64,000 bases of DNA from Puccinia triticina (Eukaryota; Basidiomycota; Pucciniomycetes; Pucciniales; Pucciniaceae), in assembly GCF_026914185.1 (NCBI RefSeq), contig NC_070558.1:1984001-2048000 (forward strand), given 5' to 3'. The notes beneath the pieces were generated by a model. That model was not told the origin of the DNA, did no database searches, and was given only the letters and a program-made list of their open reading frames with translations. This document shows positions 21,823-33,082 of this stretch, piece after piece; position 1 is the first letter of the stretch, and each line of letters begins with the position of its first letter. The position numbers and the translations under genes are program-made.

Positions 21823-22326
21823 TCCCCTGCTTGTTTTTCTCGTTCCTTTCCTTACTATCCTGCCTTCTCTTTTACCAAATACATGTAACCTAGCCCCAAA
21901 AATAAATAATAATAAAAAAAGACCTCTAACTAATTTTTTTTTTTTTTTTTTGGACTATATCAATATAACTAACCCTATCCCAACAACTGATGTTATATCC
22001 TGCACTTCCTACCCTTTATGTTGTACACTTTTTATTTTTAGTTTTGTTTTATCTTATTTTTATATGTATTTGAAATACATTGGCTGTGCCTCAAAAACAA
22101 CTCATGAACCAAGTGCCCACGCGAAAAACAACTACTCTGAAGGAAGCCAAAAATAACTAACAAAACACATAAGATAAACACCACAAAAAAAAAAAAATGA
22201 AACTAAAAAGCACAACCAACCTAAGGGTTCCTACTTATACATTTCTTCTATTCAAAAGCGGACCCATCAAAAATACATTGTCTTCCACCATCTCTTTGTA
22301 CATTATTGCTATTCATGGAAAAGATC
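21823..22326. other. Interval between antisense gene and gag-protease of B
   Basis: AT-rich with T and A runs near 21934-21950 and 22185-22197. No gene seen. Confidence 0.5.
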
Positions 22327-25300
22327 TCAACAGCTAAAAACTAAATCCTCCCATTCCTCCCAAAAGGTGGCATAAGCTTCTCCTAGCAGTTTTTGCTCCT
22401 CCCGTACGGCCCAACTAAATCCTTCCACGCTAAATTTTCCGCAGGCACCAACCATCCTTGCTATTGCTCTGGCCAAGAATTCTTCCTCCTCTTTTTCTCT
22501 GTCTCTACATGAATCCCATAATCTTTGATTACTCAGATACTTGTAACCAATGTCACCCCCTGAATACAAATTTTTCCTGTCCTCTTCATGGATCCACCAA
22601 TGGCCTGGCCAAATCAACTCGTTCTTCAGATACCCTTCCACCCCATCACCATTCAACAACATCATGAAACCAATTCGCCCGGCCGTATACCCTGGAAGCT
22701 CCGCCCAATACCCGTTTGCCATTGACGGAAGTGTTTCTGGGTATATTCGTAAAAAGTCTTGGGTGGGAAACCCTTGATCTATACAATCCAATCCTAATGC
22801 ACTGTTCACCTTGTAGTTGCGTATTCGTCCTGATGAAGTATATGTGGGACAGTCTGTCCAACTAGTATCCCAATTCAGTACTTGGTCCAAGTTTTCTGTT
22901 ATCCATCCATCCTCAGGTTCCCCCTTAAGCTCGCCTGCTGGAGGTGCCGTAGTACTGCTAGGTTCAAGGTCCCAGGTATTTTTCAGCTCTACCATTTCCA
23001 CCGGCGTACCAAAATAATATGAAATATCATCTGAAGGGGTGTTTGGAGGGCACATTGTTTGTTGTAAATCCTCTTTTGGCTCTTTTCTAATAGACCAGGT
23101 GGTACACAATTGATTATTCTCTCCACCATTTATCCCCTGATCCGCTCCATTATAGGTTACGCTATCCGCTCCGTTGTTGGTTATGCCCTCTTCTCCATTG
23201 CCTGTCCCGCTCGCCAGTCCACCATTGATTAAACTATCCGTTCCTCTGTCTGTTACGCTACCCGCTTGTCCGTCCGTTCCGCTATCCGCTCGTCTGTCCG
23301 TTCCTGAAGTCTGATACCGGCCCACTTGAATACTATGAGAACATTTATCAGCAATCCTTCTAGGCGGTCCCATCTCCCATCCTGGAACTTCTGGAGCACA
23401 GATGGGTATACACAACCTCTCTCCATCCCACAACTCATAACTCAAGATTTCTCCTTGTGACTTGGACAACTCCAGACGTACTTTGTGATCCGCCAAAAAT
23501 GGTCTTCCCAACACTGTATACACTTTGCCTCGAACAATGAAGAAATTAGCCGCCTTGTTGTCCTCCAGGTCTATATGAAATGGAATAGATTCTGCTAAGC
23601 CAACAATGGGTGAAGAATGACCACCAATACCCGTAATATTCATACTGATTTCCCTGGTGGGCAGTTGTAACTGCAGCGCAACCGTTTCCGGCATAATATT
23701 CAGTTCAGCTCCACTATCCACTAATGCCTTAATTTTTCGTCCTTGAATAGTTATGTTCACAAATCCCAACGGGCATGCGTAAGTCAAAGGTGCTGTTGGG
23801 TGAATTGGACGTCCTCTACAGTCAAATTCTTCCTCAAAGTCATTCCGGTTGCATCTTCCTGAATTCTGTTGTTGATTTGCCATCTTGACCTCTCCTGCCG
23901 GCAGATTATTCAAGTCTTGGAGAAACTTTGGTGCAATTAGCAAGAGTTCCTCCAAGGTGAGTGTGAAACTTTGCTTCAGTATTTTCTTCCTTAATCCCCC
24001 CCCAACTTTGACTCTATCCACATTCTTCTCCGTTGATTCTTTTGCTGATTCCTCCTCTTTGCTTTCCGCTTCTTTCTCCGGTAGCCGCTCCTGTTCCTGG
24101 TTCTCCTCGCCTTCGCTGCTTCCGTCCTCCGATGTTCCTTCCACCCATGCTCCTGGATAACTTGACCTCCTCTTACGTCCTGCTACTGGCTTTTTGTTGG
24201 CTTCTTGATTTGGCGCTGAGGGCTTAGGTATAGCTTCTTTGGGTTTTTCCACTTTCTCCGGTTTGGATTGAGTTGGCTGACTTTCTGTTTCTTTCTCCTT
24301 TTCTGCATTTCTAGGTGATCTTCTCAAGCCAAACCCAATCTGAATTTCCTCATCCTCCTCGCCGTAATGCATCTCTGGTGGACTCCACATCTCCCATCGG
24401 TTAGTCGAAATCATGGTTGCTGTTGGCTCATGCGATTTCTCCAATCCCGTGTTTCCTGCCGCCATATTAGCTCGTATTTCTGCTCCTTCCCTGCTTAACT
24501 CAACCCGCTCCGCGTATCGCCGTACCAGTTCCCGAATAGAATCCCCTGTGTCCGATGGAATTGGTTCCTTGTTGGGATAGTAATAGTTTGGACCTGACTT
24601 GAATACTGCCCGCTTGGTTATGTCTTCACTCAGATGTGAGCAAAACATGACTGTATGGTCCATCTCCTTACAATAAAAACACTGAATTGGTGGCCGTGAG
24701 AACAGTGGTCCTCCTGGTCCTGCCGGTCTAAATCCTGGTGCTGACTGTCTTGGTGCTGCTAAATGAGGTGGGAAAGGTCTAGAATTTGGGTTAGTATTCA
24801 AGTTAGTATTCAAATCCGTACGTAATTTCTTAATTTCCTCCTCCAATGCCTTTACCTTATCATTCCCCGCCTCTGGCTGGGGTTTTGCTTGACCTTCCTT
24901 GTTGTTTTCTGGATCCTTGCTGACATTCTTACCTTTTGTAGTACCCACATCCATATCCAATACCGCCAATGATGCCTCCACGTACTCCTTCAACTGTTCC
25001 AGCTTAGGTACCAGTGCCTTTCCGTCCTTGGTCTTGCGTAATTTCTTATTATGCGCCATATCACGTGCCACGTCTCGCCGTATCTCCGTTGAAATTGCCT
25101 TCCAAAGTGGTTCCCCACTCTCCGTGTTAACGTCCTCGTATCCCATCTTCTTCAAGTATGCCAGTATTTCCTCAAGATCACCTATAAACGACCGGTACTC
25201 CTCCTTTGTTTGGATGCCACCCTTGTCTGCATACTTTTCAACCAAGGTGCCTATTGAGCCCTCATTGAATCGCCTTTTTGGTGTTGCCCTTCCCCATTTT

Positions 25301-25926
25301 TGAATGAGTTCCCTCTTCAGCAACTCCCAATCCCGGTTCTCATGGCCCTCCATGTTCTCAATACATTCACTAATCTTCCGGTCTTTCACCAAGAATGGCA
25401 ATTGTAAAGCCACATCTTGTCCACCAGCTTTTTGCATTGAAGCTATCTTTTCCACACGCTGAATGAACAACTCCACTTCAGTCCCATCAAAATGTAAGTT
25501 CATCTTCTTAGTATCTAGTAAAACACCCTTTTCCTCGTCCACTAACTTGATCTCAGCTCGTGATTTGAACTGACTAGAGTTTGGTGTTGATCCAGGTGTT
25601 TCCCCCACGCTATCTGTAATTCCTTGAATGGTGGTGTCCAAACCCACTGCCCCTGGTGTAAATGGAGTTGACGTTGTAAATCGAAGTGATGGTCCTTGTT
25701 GAACTGGAGTTTCAGGTATTGGTACATTTTGTGTTGAAGTTGTAAATCGAAGTGATGCTCCTTGTTGAACTGGAGTTTCAGGTATTGGTACATTTTGTGG
25801 TGCCTTCTTCTCTGCTAGCCATGCTGCCATCATTTCCTTTAGCCCCTTCACTTCTTCAGTCAACCCAGTAATCCTTACTTGCTGTTCCTGAATGATTTCT
25901 GACTGATCTTGCCCTGGTGGATCCAT
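22327..25926 (-). CDS. Element B Gag-protease polyprotein with a long C-terminal extension
   Basis: First ATG at 25926 (MDPPGQDQSE). The frame is open without ATG to 26223, a stretch repeating GEDRISG-like words. Order: a linker with a direct repeat of about 22 residues (QNVPIPETPVQQG..SLRFTTST twice), a Gag core (LHFDGTEVELFIQRVEKI, DWELLKRELIQKWG), and a zinc knuckle CFYCKEMDHTVMFC. Then come a Glu/Lys-rich region and an aspartic protease with active site LVDSGAELNIMP and GRPFLADHKV. After protease there is a repetitive Gly/Asp/Thr-rich stretch (TDRGTDSLINGG-like) and about 250 residues I do not recognise, ending EEWEDLVFSC. About 1199 aa, no stops. The unidentified C-terminus is not RT. 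Confidence 0.88.
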   Translation of the reverse strand: MDPPGQDQSEIIQEQQVRITGLTEEVKGLKEMMAAWLAEKKAPQNVPIPETPVQQGASLRFTTSTQNVPIPETPVQQGPSLRFTTSTPFTPGAVGLDTTIQGITDSVGETPGSTPNSSQFKSRAEIKLVDEEKGVLLDTKKMNLHFDGTEVELFIQRVEKIASMQKAGGQDVALQLPFLVKDRKISECIENMEGHENRDWELLKRELIQKWGRATPKRRFNEGSIGTLVEKYADKGGIQTKEEYRSFIGDLEEILAYLKKMGYEDVNTESGEPLWKAISTEIRRDVARDMAHNKKLRKTKDGKALVPKLEQLKEYVEASLAVLDMDVGTTKGKNVSKDPENNKEGQAKPQPEAGNDKVKALEEEIKKLRTDLNTNLNTNPNSRPFPPHLAAPRQSAPGFRPAGPGGPLFSRPPIQCFYCKEMDHTVMFCSHLSEDITKRAVFKSGPNYYYPNKEPIPSDTGDSIRELVRRYAERVELSREGAEIRANMAAGNTGLEKSHEPTATMISTNRWEMWSPPEMHYGEEDEEIQIGFGLRRSPRNAEKEKETESQPTQSKPEKVEKPKEAIPKPSAPNQEANKKPVAGRKRRSSYPGAWVEGTSEDGSSEGEENQEQERLPEKEAESKEEESAKESTEKNVDRVKVGGGLRKKILKQSFTLTLEELLLIAPKFLQDLNNLPAGEVKMANQQQNSGRCNRNDFEEEFDCRGRPIHPTAPLTYACPLGFVNITIQGRKIKALVDSGAELNIMPETVALQLQLPTREISMNITGIGGHSSPIVGLAESIPFHIDLEDNKAANFFIVRGKVYTVLGRPFLADHKVRLELSKSQGEILSYELWDGERLCIPICAPEVPGWEMGPPRRIADKCSHSIQVGRYQTSGTDRRADSGTDGQAGSVTDRGTDSLINGGLASGTGNGEEGITNNGADSVTYNGADQGINGGENNQLCTTWSIRKEPKEDLQQTMCPPNTPSDDISYYFGTPVEMVELKNTWDLEPSSTTAPPAGELKGEPEDGWITENLDQVLNWDTSWTDCPTYTSSGRIRNYKVNSALGLDCIDQGFPTQDFLRIYPETLPSMANGYWAELPGYTAGRIGFMMLLNGDGVEGYLKNELIWPGHWWIHEEDRKNLYSGGDIGYKYLSNQRLWDSCRDREKEEEEFLARAIARMVGACGKFSVEGFSWAVREEQKLLGEAYATFWEEWEDLVFSC

Positions 25927-26309
25927 GATGGGTAATCGCTGATATCCAATCAGTTGCTCTTCCAAATCTTCTGACTTCTTCCTGGTGACTTGATCACAAT
26001 ATTCACTAAGAAATTCTCTCTCTTGCTCCGTCAAATCCCCGTATTCCCACTCCCTGGTGTTGTAATCCAGACTTAAATCCAAACCCCACCACGTACGCCA
26101 AATCCTATCCCGTCTTTCACTTGCTGATGATATCCTATCCTCGTCCTGATCCTCGCCGTCCACTCCTGAGATCCTGTTCTTGCCGTTATCCGTTCCTGAA
26201 ATCCTGTCCTCGCCGCCGTCCACTTGACTATCTTGATCCTCCGTTAGTTGAAGTTACTGATGATCTTCTTAAATTGTTTGATGACTTGATGATCTTTCCA
26301 AAGGTAATC

Positions 26310-26328
26310 GGCCACTGTTGGGACACCA
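26310..26328 (-). other. Element B primer-binding-type motif
   Basis: TGGTGTCCCAACAGTGGCC on the minus strand, two bases inside the 5' LTR, as in C and nearly as in A. Confidence 0.65.
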
Positions 26329-26330
26329 GA

Positions 26331-27907
26331 TGTAGGGACTCTTGTGGGACACTTAAATGTTTATTTGGTGAAAATATCCTCTGAGGGGGAAATAAATTGC
26401 TAATAGGTTGAAAGGCTATTACAACTTACGGGTGGTTTGAAAGACCTGCCCCTCTAATGGTACTATGCAAATAACTAAGAGTCTTGTAATCAATATTTAT
26501 AAAGATGTGGCTGATTCCAAGATAGATCTTACTTTTGTATAGTAATCTCTATCAGACCTAGATTCCTCAAATCACTATTCTTGCAGATCTGTTACAACTT
26601 CTGATGCTAGAGGGATAATGTAATCCAGTGGGATCAATTATGTAAAATACAATTGTTGTTGATGTTGGGTTGTTGATGAGAAGGTTGGTAATGATCTCTT
26701 CCTTAAGCAATCTCTTGATAAGGCACTTTAATCAATACTAGAGCTCCTGGTTGCTACTACACTACTACTACTTGTTATAATTGTTGTTGATGAAGTTGGT
26801 AATAATCTCTTCCTTAACAATCTCTTGATAAGGCACTTTAATTACTACTAGAGCTCCTGACTACTACTACTACTACTGACTCAAACTTAACACTACCACT
26901 ACCACTACCACTACCACTAAAATACCACTAAACTACCACTGTAACTAAACTAACCACTGTGACCAAACCTCTGTAGGCTGATGGGGAAAAGATCTGATGA
27001 GGGGGGGAAAGAGGCCTCCTTATATATTGAAGGGTGAGGGAATTTAGCTCCAGGGGAACTCCTTGTGAGGGCTATTTTCTGCAGGGGATATCAGTTGCAC
27101 AGCAAGATATGCATGTGTTGCACTGCCTGCCAAACAATTAGGTAATGGATTCTGCAGGAGGGGATATCAGTTGCACAGCAATATATGCATGTGTTGCACT
27201 GCCTGCCAAAGAATGATGTAATTGATTCTGCAGGCAGGCTCCTTGAACACCTTATCTGCCTGCATATGCTGCACTGCATGATATCATGTGTTGTTAGGTG
27301 ACCCAAACAACCTTCTGTAACCTACCATATGCCTGCATGTCCAGCTGTTGCCTTCTTCCATCCAGAATATTGGGGGTCAAAGCCTCTCCTCCCACCTTGC
27401 TCCATCCTTCCTTCTTCCTCCTCCCTAATTAATACTTACATCCATATCCCATCATACTGAATCCTAGACCCTTATAAAGTAATATACCACCCTTATAAAG
27501 ATAATATACCCTTACACAAGTAATATACCCTTATAACACTGCCTTACTTGATACACCACACCATCCTCCCTTCCATTCCTGGTTGATACATGTGCTCCCA
27601 ATACCTTCCACCTCTTCTATTGATAACATCCTTCCACCTCCCTGCCATCCTACCTAGTCATGGTCCTCCATTCCATCCCTGATCACGCCTTCCATCCTAC
27701 ATGATCCTAGTCTGCTGTTCCGTCCGTGCTAACACTATCCCTCATCCATCTGTCTGTATCTGTAATGAATCCATTCCTCCCATCAACACATACACTGCTT
27801 GTATTATATATAACTTCCTCCTCTTATAATGAATGATAGCTGTATCTATGCTGTCTCAATACCTCTGCAATGTGCTTTTGGCATTGTCACGCCAATGGAG
27901 CACCACA
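26331..27907 (-). repeat. Element B 5' LTR (in element orientation)
   Basis: Direct repeat of 14085-15661. Confidence 0.95.
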
Positions 27908-27911
27908 ACGA

Positions 27912-29859
27912 GGTCAATCAGGTCGGGGAAGATTTACCACAAGTGTCACCCTCGCCAATTGGTGCCGAAGTCGCTCCGGAAGTTCCCCCGGAGGTCAATC
28001 GTGGCGGCTCAGAACCCCTCGCCGAAATCCCAGCCCCTCCAGAGGACCAAAATGAACCAGTCCCGGAGCCGACGGGCCCACTCCCTGAGCCACCCCCGAC
28101 TCCTCAAGAACCCGACTCTTCCCTTGCGTTCACAGCCCCTCCGAAGAAGGGTTATGCGTATGTCCCGCACTACGACGTCGCTCCTCAGAACATCTCGTCG
28201 GATATAGACCAGAGCAACATCATATCTGGCTCCAGGCGTCATCAAGCACTAGTCATAGTGGGGGAACCCACGTCGCACAAAGACCCCAAGACATATGGTG
28301 AAATTCTGGGTCGAATCGACGAGAACGAGTGGCTGATGGCAGTAGAGGTCGAACTCAACAACATCCGTCGTCATGAAGTATGGGTGGTGGCCCCAAAGGC
28401 CCCTGGTTGCCGGGAGTTGGACACCACGTGGGTGTTCAAACAAAAATTTGATGCAAACGGCGAACTGCTCAAGTATAAAGCGAGGTTGTGTGTTCGCGGT
28501 TTCCGGCAGGTTGAAGGAGTGAACTACAACCGCACATTTGCGCCAACTGGCCGGACCTCAACCCTGAGGATCATGCTTGGCATCTCCGCCGAGTTGGACT
28601 TTGAAGTACATCAGATGAATGTGAAGTGCGCATTCCTCAACGGAGTGCCTGAGGAAGAAATATTCATCAAGGTTCCAGAGGGACTCGGCGTTGAACTCCC
28701 CCCCGGCCACGGTTTGAAGTTGCAAAAGTCGCTGTATGGCTTGAAGCAGAGCCCGCGCTGCTGGTACAAAGCTCTGTCAGACTTCTTTGAGTCCATCAAT
28801 TTCCGCCCGGCCGTTGTGGACCCTTGCTTATTCTGCCATCAAGACTCGACCAGGCCGTGCTTTGTGTTTGTCCACGTAGACGACTTGGTAATCATGGGTC
28901 CGGATGTCTTGTTCCTCAAGGAGAAGATCAAATCCCGGTTCGAGATGGAAGATATGGGCGAGTGCAGATGGGTGCTTGGCATGCGAGTTACCCGAGATAG
29001 GGCCAACAGGACAATCACCCTCAGTCAAGACCGTTATTCCCGTGAAATTCTTGAGTAGTTTGGCCTCACCAAGTGCAAGCCGGCCTCCACTCCTCTTCCC
29101 GGCAACGCTCTCACTTGTCCAGTCAAGAACGAACCGGTGGATCCAAGATTCAATTACCGTCGCGGGGTGGGTCTGCTACAGTATCTCGTCCAATGCACCC
29201 GACCCGATCTCGCTTTTGCGGTCAGCTATCTCTCTCAATTCCTCAACGCCCCAGACAAAATTCACCAAGGGCAACTCCTCTGTACCATGAGGTACATCCA
29301 ACACTCCAAGGACTTCGGGTTAACCTTAGGAAGGGTCAGCAAAGCGTCCAACCAACTCATGGGCTACGCAGACGCGAGTTACGCCTCAGGGGTGAATGCT
29401 GCATTGTTCGCCGGCAGCATAGTGGAACACAACGGTGTTGTTGGCTGGCGCTGTCAAAAGCAGGACGATGACGCCCCATCCTTTTCCACAACAGAGGCAG
29501 AATATCGTTTGTGTGCCTCAACAGGTCAAGACCTTCGGTGGACTCAGCAATTACTCGACCATGTCTATCCCCTCATCAACATAGAACCATCTGCAACAAC
29601 GCTTTACTGCGACAACCAAGGTGCCTTGGCACTGCTCAAGGACTCGGTCTATCAACATCGGACAAGGCATGTAAACGTGCGACATCATTGGCTTCGATTT
29701 CACATCTACACGGCAAAGAATTTCGACGTGAAATACATTTCAACCAACGATAACCCAGCTGATTTTCTCACGAAGCCGCTGAGTCCAAAGAAGACACGAG
29801 CGGCTCTCTCTCAAGTGATCCTGAAGAACATCAAAGCTAGGGATGCTCCCACTGCCTAG
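27912..29859 (+). pseudogene. Ty1/copia reverse transcriptase-RNase H relic (downstream part)
   Basis: This continues the copia frame cut at 14084. A Pro-rich linker leads to RT: NIRRHEVWVVAPKAPG, TWVFKQKFDANGELLKYKAR, NVKCAFLNGVPEEEIF, SLYGLKQSPRCWYKAL, catalytic FVHVDDLVIMG, LGMRVTRDR. A TAG at 29056-29058 interrupts EILE-FGLTKCKP. The same frame continues with YLVQCTRPDLAFAVSYLSQF and copia RNase H (MGYADASYASG, FSTTEAEYRL, LYCDNQGALALL, NVRHHWLRFHI, NPADFLTKPLS). One nonsense codon plus the integrase frameshift make it a pseudogene. Confidence 0.92.
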
Positions 29860-30445
29860 GGAGCAGGGGGGGCTGTTGCAATACAGGACAGAGAGGAGTA
29901 CAGGTGGATGACTGCAGCGAAGCAGTCAGGTGGAGCGGGCCCGGTACAACCTTGTCTATCATAGCTTTAGGTTTAGAAGCTTGTACTTAGACTTTAGTAT
30001 CTTGTACCGAGCCTCCTTTTCTTTTCTTCACTCATCTTTCTCCGAGTCATTCCCCTTGCACCAACAGGTGCTTAGTTCATTTCCCTTCTCTCTCCCGTTC
30101 GTAGTCGGCCTCCCATCACGGCCTCCTTAGCTCACGGCACGCTGTTCTGGTTTCTCAGGTTTGCTTGTCTTTTCCCTCTCTCTGTTCCTTTCTCTCTTGT
30201 CTTGCTCCCTATGCAATGTGATCACTCATCTTTCTCCGAGTCATTCCCCTTGCACCAACAGGTGCTTAGTTCATTTCCCTTCTCTCTCCCGTTCGTCTTC
30301 GGCCTCCCATCACGGCCTCCTTAGCTCACGGCACGCTGTTCTGGTTTCTCAGGTGCTTAGTTCATTTCCCTTCTCTCTCCCGTTCGTCGTCGGCCTCCCA
30401 TCACGGCCTCCTTAGCTCACGGCACGCTGTTCTGGTTTCTCATTG
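29860..30445 (+). repeat. Copia polypurine tract and 3' LTR with internal tandem repeats
   Basis: AGGGAGCAGGGGGGGC (29858-29873) precedes a TG start at 29874 (TGTTGCAATACAGGAC). The LTR end is not proven because no second LTR is in the window. I place it near 30441 (GGTTTCTCA). It carries three copies of a roughly 90-bp unit (CTTAGTTCATTTCCCTTCTC .. GGCACGCTGTTCTGG), starting near 30070, 30262 and 30353. Confidence 0.6.
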
Positions 30446-30554
30446 ATGATTGTGATTGCCTTGGGCATTTTCAGAGATGGGTCTTCAAGTGAGGATGATA
30501 CTAGTACAAAAAAAATGTACTGATGTAGGACAGCAGTATGTTAGCTCACGCTGG

Positions 30555-31810
30555 AATAACTGAGAAAAGCCGAGAGGGGGGGGGAGGGATCATGCTCATG
30601 TAGTTTGCAAATCCAAACCAAGCAAATAAAAGATTCAAAAAGTTGTAGAGTCCTTCGAAGTAGAGTGCAAGAGCTTGCTTTCGGGAGTGTTTGGTGCGAG
30701 ACATCTGGCCTATATGTGCCAAGGAATAAATAGCGGCAAAGAAGCTTCCGTTGAGCCAACGACGGCGCTGACTGATGAATTCTGGGACCTCGTTGGGCAC
30801 ATCGGTCTTGCCCCAGGCGCTCTTGACGTACTTGAGCACCCAGTTGTGCCCGCGTTTGGCCACCAGCTCCCAGCACAGGATCCGGTCCTTGGCCAGATAC
30901 ATGTTCGACGTAAACACATCCGCATCCCGACCGGCAAGCGTTTTGCCCTTGAAGTACGACGCTAGCGGTCTTCGCCCGATCTCATCGTTCTTGAGTGCAA
31001 TGTATCAATAGGCTGAGAATGCGCCGGGTAGAACAGATATATAGCCAAATACGGATTCCGTTGGTTTATCCAAGATGTCTAGAAGACCAACCAACATTCT
31101 CATCATCAGTCTCACAAGGCATAGCGCAGGTGTGAGTGCCTAATAACGTGCTCACTTGACATTTTATATTCGAAGTTTTGAGCGGCCACTATGGGGTTGA
31201 GTAGTCCGAGCCAGCCTTTGCCTTTCATTGCACAAATCTCACCACACGCGCCACCAACGTTTGAGTTGAGATCCATTCATTTCCAGAGATGGTACAAGCT
31301 ACGCGGGCCCGGTTTGGTGCCCACCTTGAGAAGCACGCAGACGTTGGGCTGAAGAAGTGGACAGAAGGCATTGAGCATCCACCAGTGAGAGTTGATCTTG
31401 TTCTGGTTGCGCTCTTTCATGCAGAAGATGATCTGTGTGGGCACGATTCCCTTCTCTAATCCCTTGAACTTCAGGTCACCGTCTACCGAAAGTTGGGTGG
31501 TGAACTCGTAAATGTGTGCTGTCACGGGTTGGTCTTGAACCATTTTGGATCCTACACCATCTTGATAAACACCTAATGCAGAAAGACTACCCCCCAAGAA
31601 ACCCTGTATTAGCGCTGACAGGACTATGTATGTACGGTGACCAGGAGAGCTTACCAGTCGAGAACTCGTGGATGAATGACCTTCCGCCCATCCGCGACGA
31701 TGAAGACCACCACTTTCTTCCAGCCGTCTTTTCCCCACGTCCTGGATTTATTTCTGGTGCAAAGATGGGCGATGTTTTCTTTGAGGATGATAATAAGGCG
31801 ACACGTATGT
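30555..31810 (-). pseudogene. Chitin synthase pseudogene (fungal class I-III type fragment)
   Basis: Minus-strand pieces keep chitin synthase order. About 31800-31680: [20 protein letters not shown] and [13 protein letters not shown], ending at a GTAAGC donor. 31577-31280: [55 protein letters not shown]. 31260-31155: [12 protein letters not shown] and [13 protein letters not shown], then a GTGAGC donor. 31075-30560: [40 protein letters not shown], and the catalytic-region motif [22 protein letters not shown] interrupts AFSAY-YIAL (about 31009-31011) and TGA follows HLWK (about 31276). Both the 5' and 3' parts of a full enzyme are missing. This enzyme would polymerise chitin at the plasma membrane. 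Confidence 0.88.
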
Positions 31811-32467
31811 TATGCTAGATGGGCATTGATAGCAGCGATAACAGCTCGCACAAATTCCCCTCACCCCTAGAGTCAGGTTGCGCCACGGTGGTTTGTTAGT
31901 GCACAGCAATGATAGGGTGGTGTGGCGGTGGGTTGCAGATAGCGACGGTGGATATGTACAACGTCGTGGCGAGGGTAACGGTGAATTTGATTCAGCGCGA
32001 GTTGAGAGAACGGCGGCGGCGAGTCCAGCAACGTAGCGAAGGACAAACTGCTTAAAAGAGAGGCAGCGTTTGAGATTATCGATTCCCCAGGGCGATTGGA
32101 AATGCTGCACTTCCAGCTATCCATCACCCTCAACCCCTCCGCTGTTGCACATGCGCAGTCTGAGGGGCAAAGAGTGGGCCCCCCACTGGTCCGTAGCCTT
32201 AGCTGCTGGCCGGGGGCCTTCATGTCCATCCCTTTTGACCCGCGCGCTAGACGCGGGCTGGGGGGTGAGCCTGAGTACACAGCTCTGCTGTTGTTGGGGG
32301 GCTAGGTCGAGATTTTATTTTTTGAATGATTATCGTATGGAGATTATTGCGGTCATTTTTTGGAAGCTTTACATAAGGGGAAACCCTTGATTTTTTTTTT
32401 GCTCTTTTGTTATTTCATAGGGGGAACCCTTGATCTTGTTTTTTACAATTCAGATAAAACTGTGTCT
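31811..32467. other. No gene seen
   Basis: Short overlapping frames only. A GC-rich patch at about 32170-32275 and A/T-rich sequence after it. No repeats or RNA genes recognised. Confidence 0.4.
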
Positions 32468-32484
32468 TTAATAAACTTGGATGA

Positions 32485-32930
32485 TGAGTTGTAAATTTCC
32501 ACACAAACGGGTTGCAAGTGGAATTTTGCAACCCTTTTGTCTTGCAACGCATATGGTTTGCAAAATATTTTTTGCAAAATTGGTCTTCAGACCACTACAC
32601 CACGGACACACTTCCTTGCGTCTTTTCCGAACGCCGTTCGAAGTGACGGAAAATTATCAAAAGAAATTCAAAGTGGCCCCACTCGTTGGGATTTCGAATA
32701 CTCCTTGATTTTTTTCCCAATTTTTTGGGAAATAATTCGAGGAATAATTGAGTGGAAACTCAATCCGGCAAATATCCGGGATATCCGCCGGATTCGCCGG
32801 ATAAACTCCGGTGAAAACCTTATTCGACTGCCATTCAAAACTCATTCGATTGCCCTCCGAACCGCTTTCGAGGTCATTTCGATTCCACTTCGACTATCAT
32901 CCTCAGCCACCGACAATCGAACAGAATTCA
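32485..32930 (+). repeat. Left terminal region of the candidate giant element
   Basis: GTTGTAAATTTCCAC pairs with GTGGAATTTTGCAAC downstream (two mismatches). Further TTGCAA words follow, then ACACCACGGACAC. About nine TTCGA-type words lie between 32635 and 32905. Confidence 0.5.
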
Positions 32931-33082
32931 AACATCGCCAGAAATATTCGTTCAAAAATAAATCATCGCCAGCAGGATATGAACTCAAGTCAAGCATCCA
33001 ACATAGATATCTCCCCCATTGCGATTTGTCTCCGCATCGCAAACTTGCCCTCCCAGCTTGCTTCCGACCCACCTTGCACGTT

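Larger units (their letters stand above)
14085..27907 (-). mobile_element. Ty3-type LTR retrotransposon B, near-intact, inserted in a copia element
   Basis: LTRs of 1577 bp at 14085-15661 and 26331-27907 begin TGTAGGGACTC and end GGAGCACCACA. The 4-bp TSD ACGA is at 14081-14084 and 27908-27911. The LTRs differ at about two positions by eye. Minus-strand order is gag-protease (one frame), a 2.6-kb interval carrying a plus-strand spliced gene, then RT-RNase H-integrase. I saw no nonsense codon in either long frame, so this copy could be active. Confidence 0.95.

Noticed and set aside
22327..23400. Envelope gene in element B
   Set aside because: The C-terminal extension lacks a signal peptide, transmembrane segment or furin-type site, and is fused to protease.
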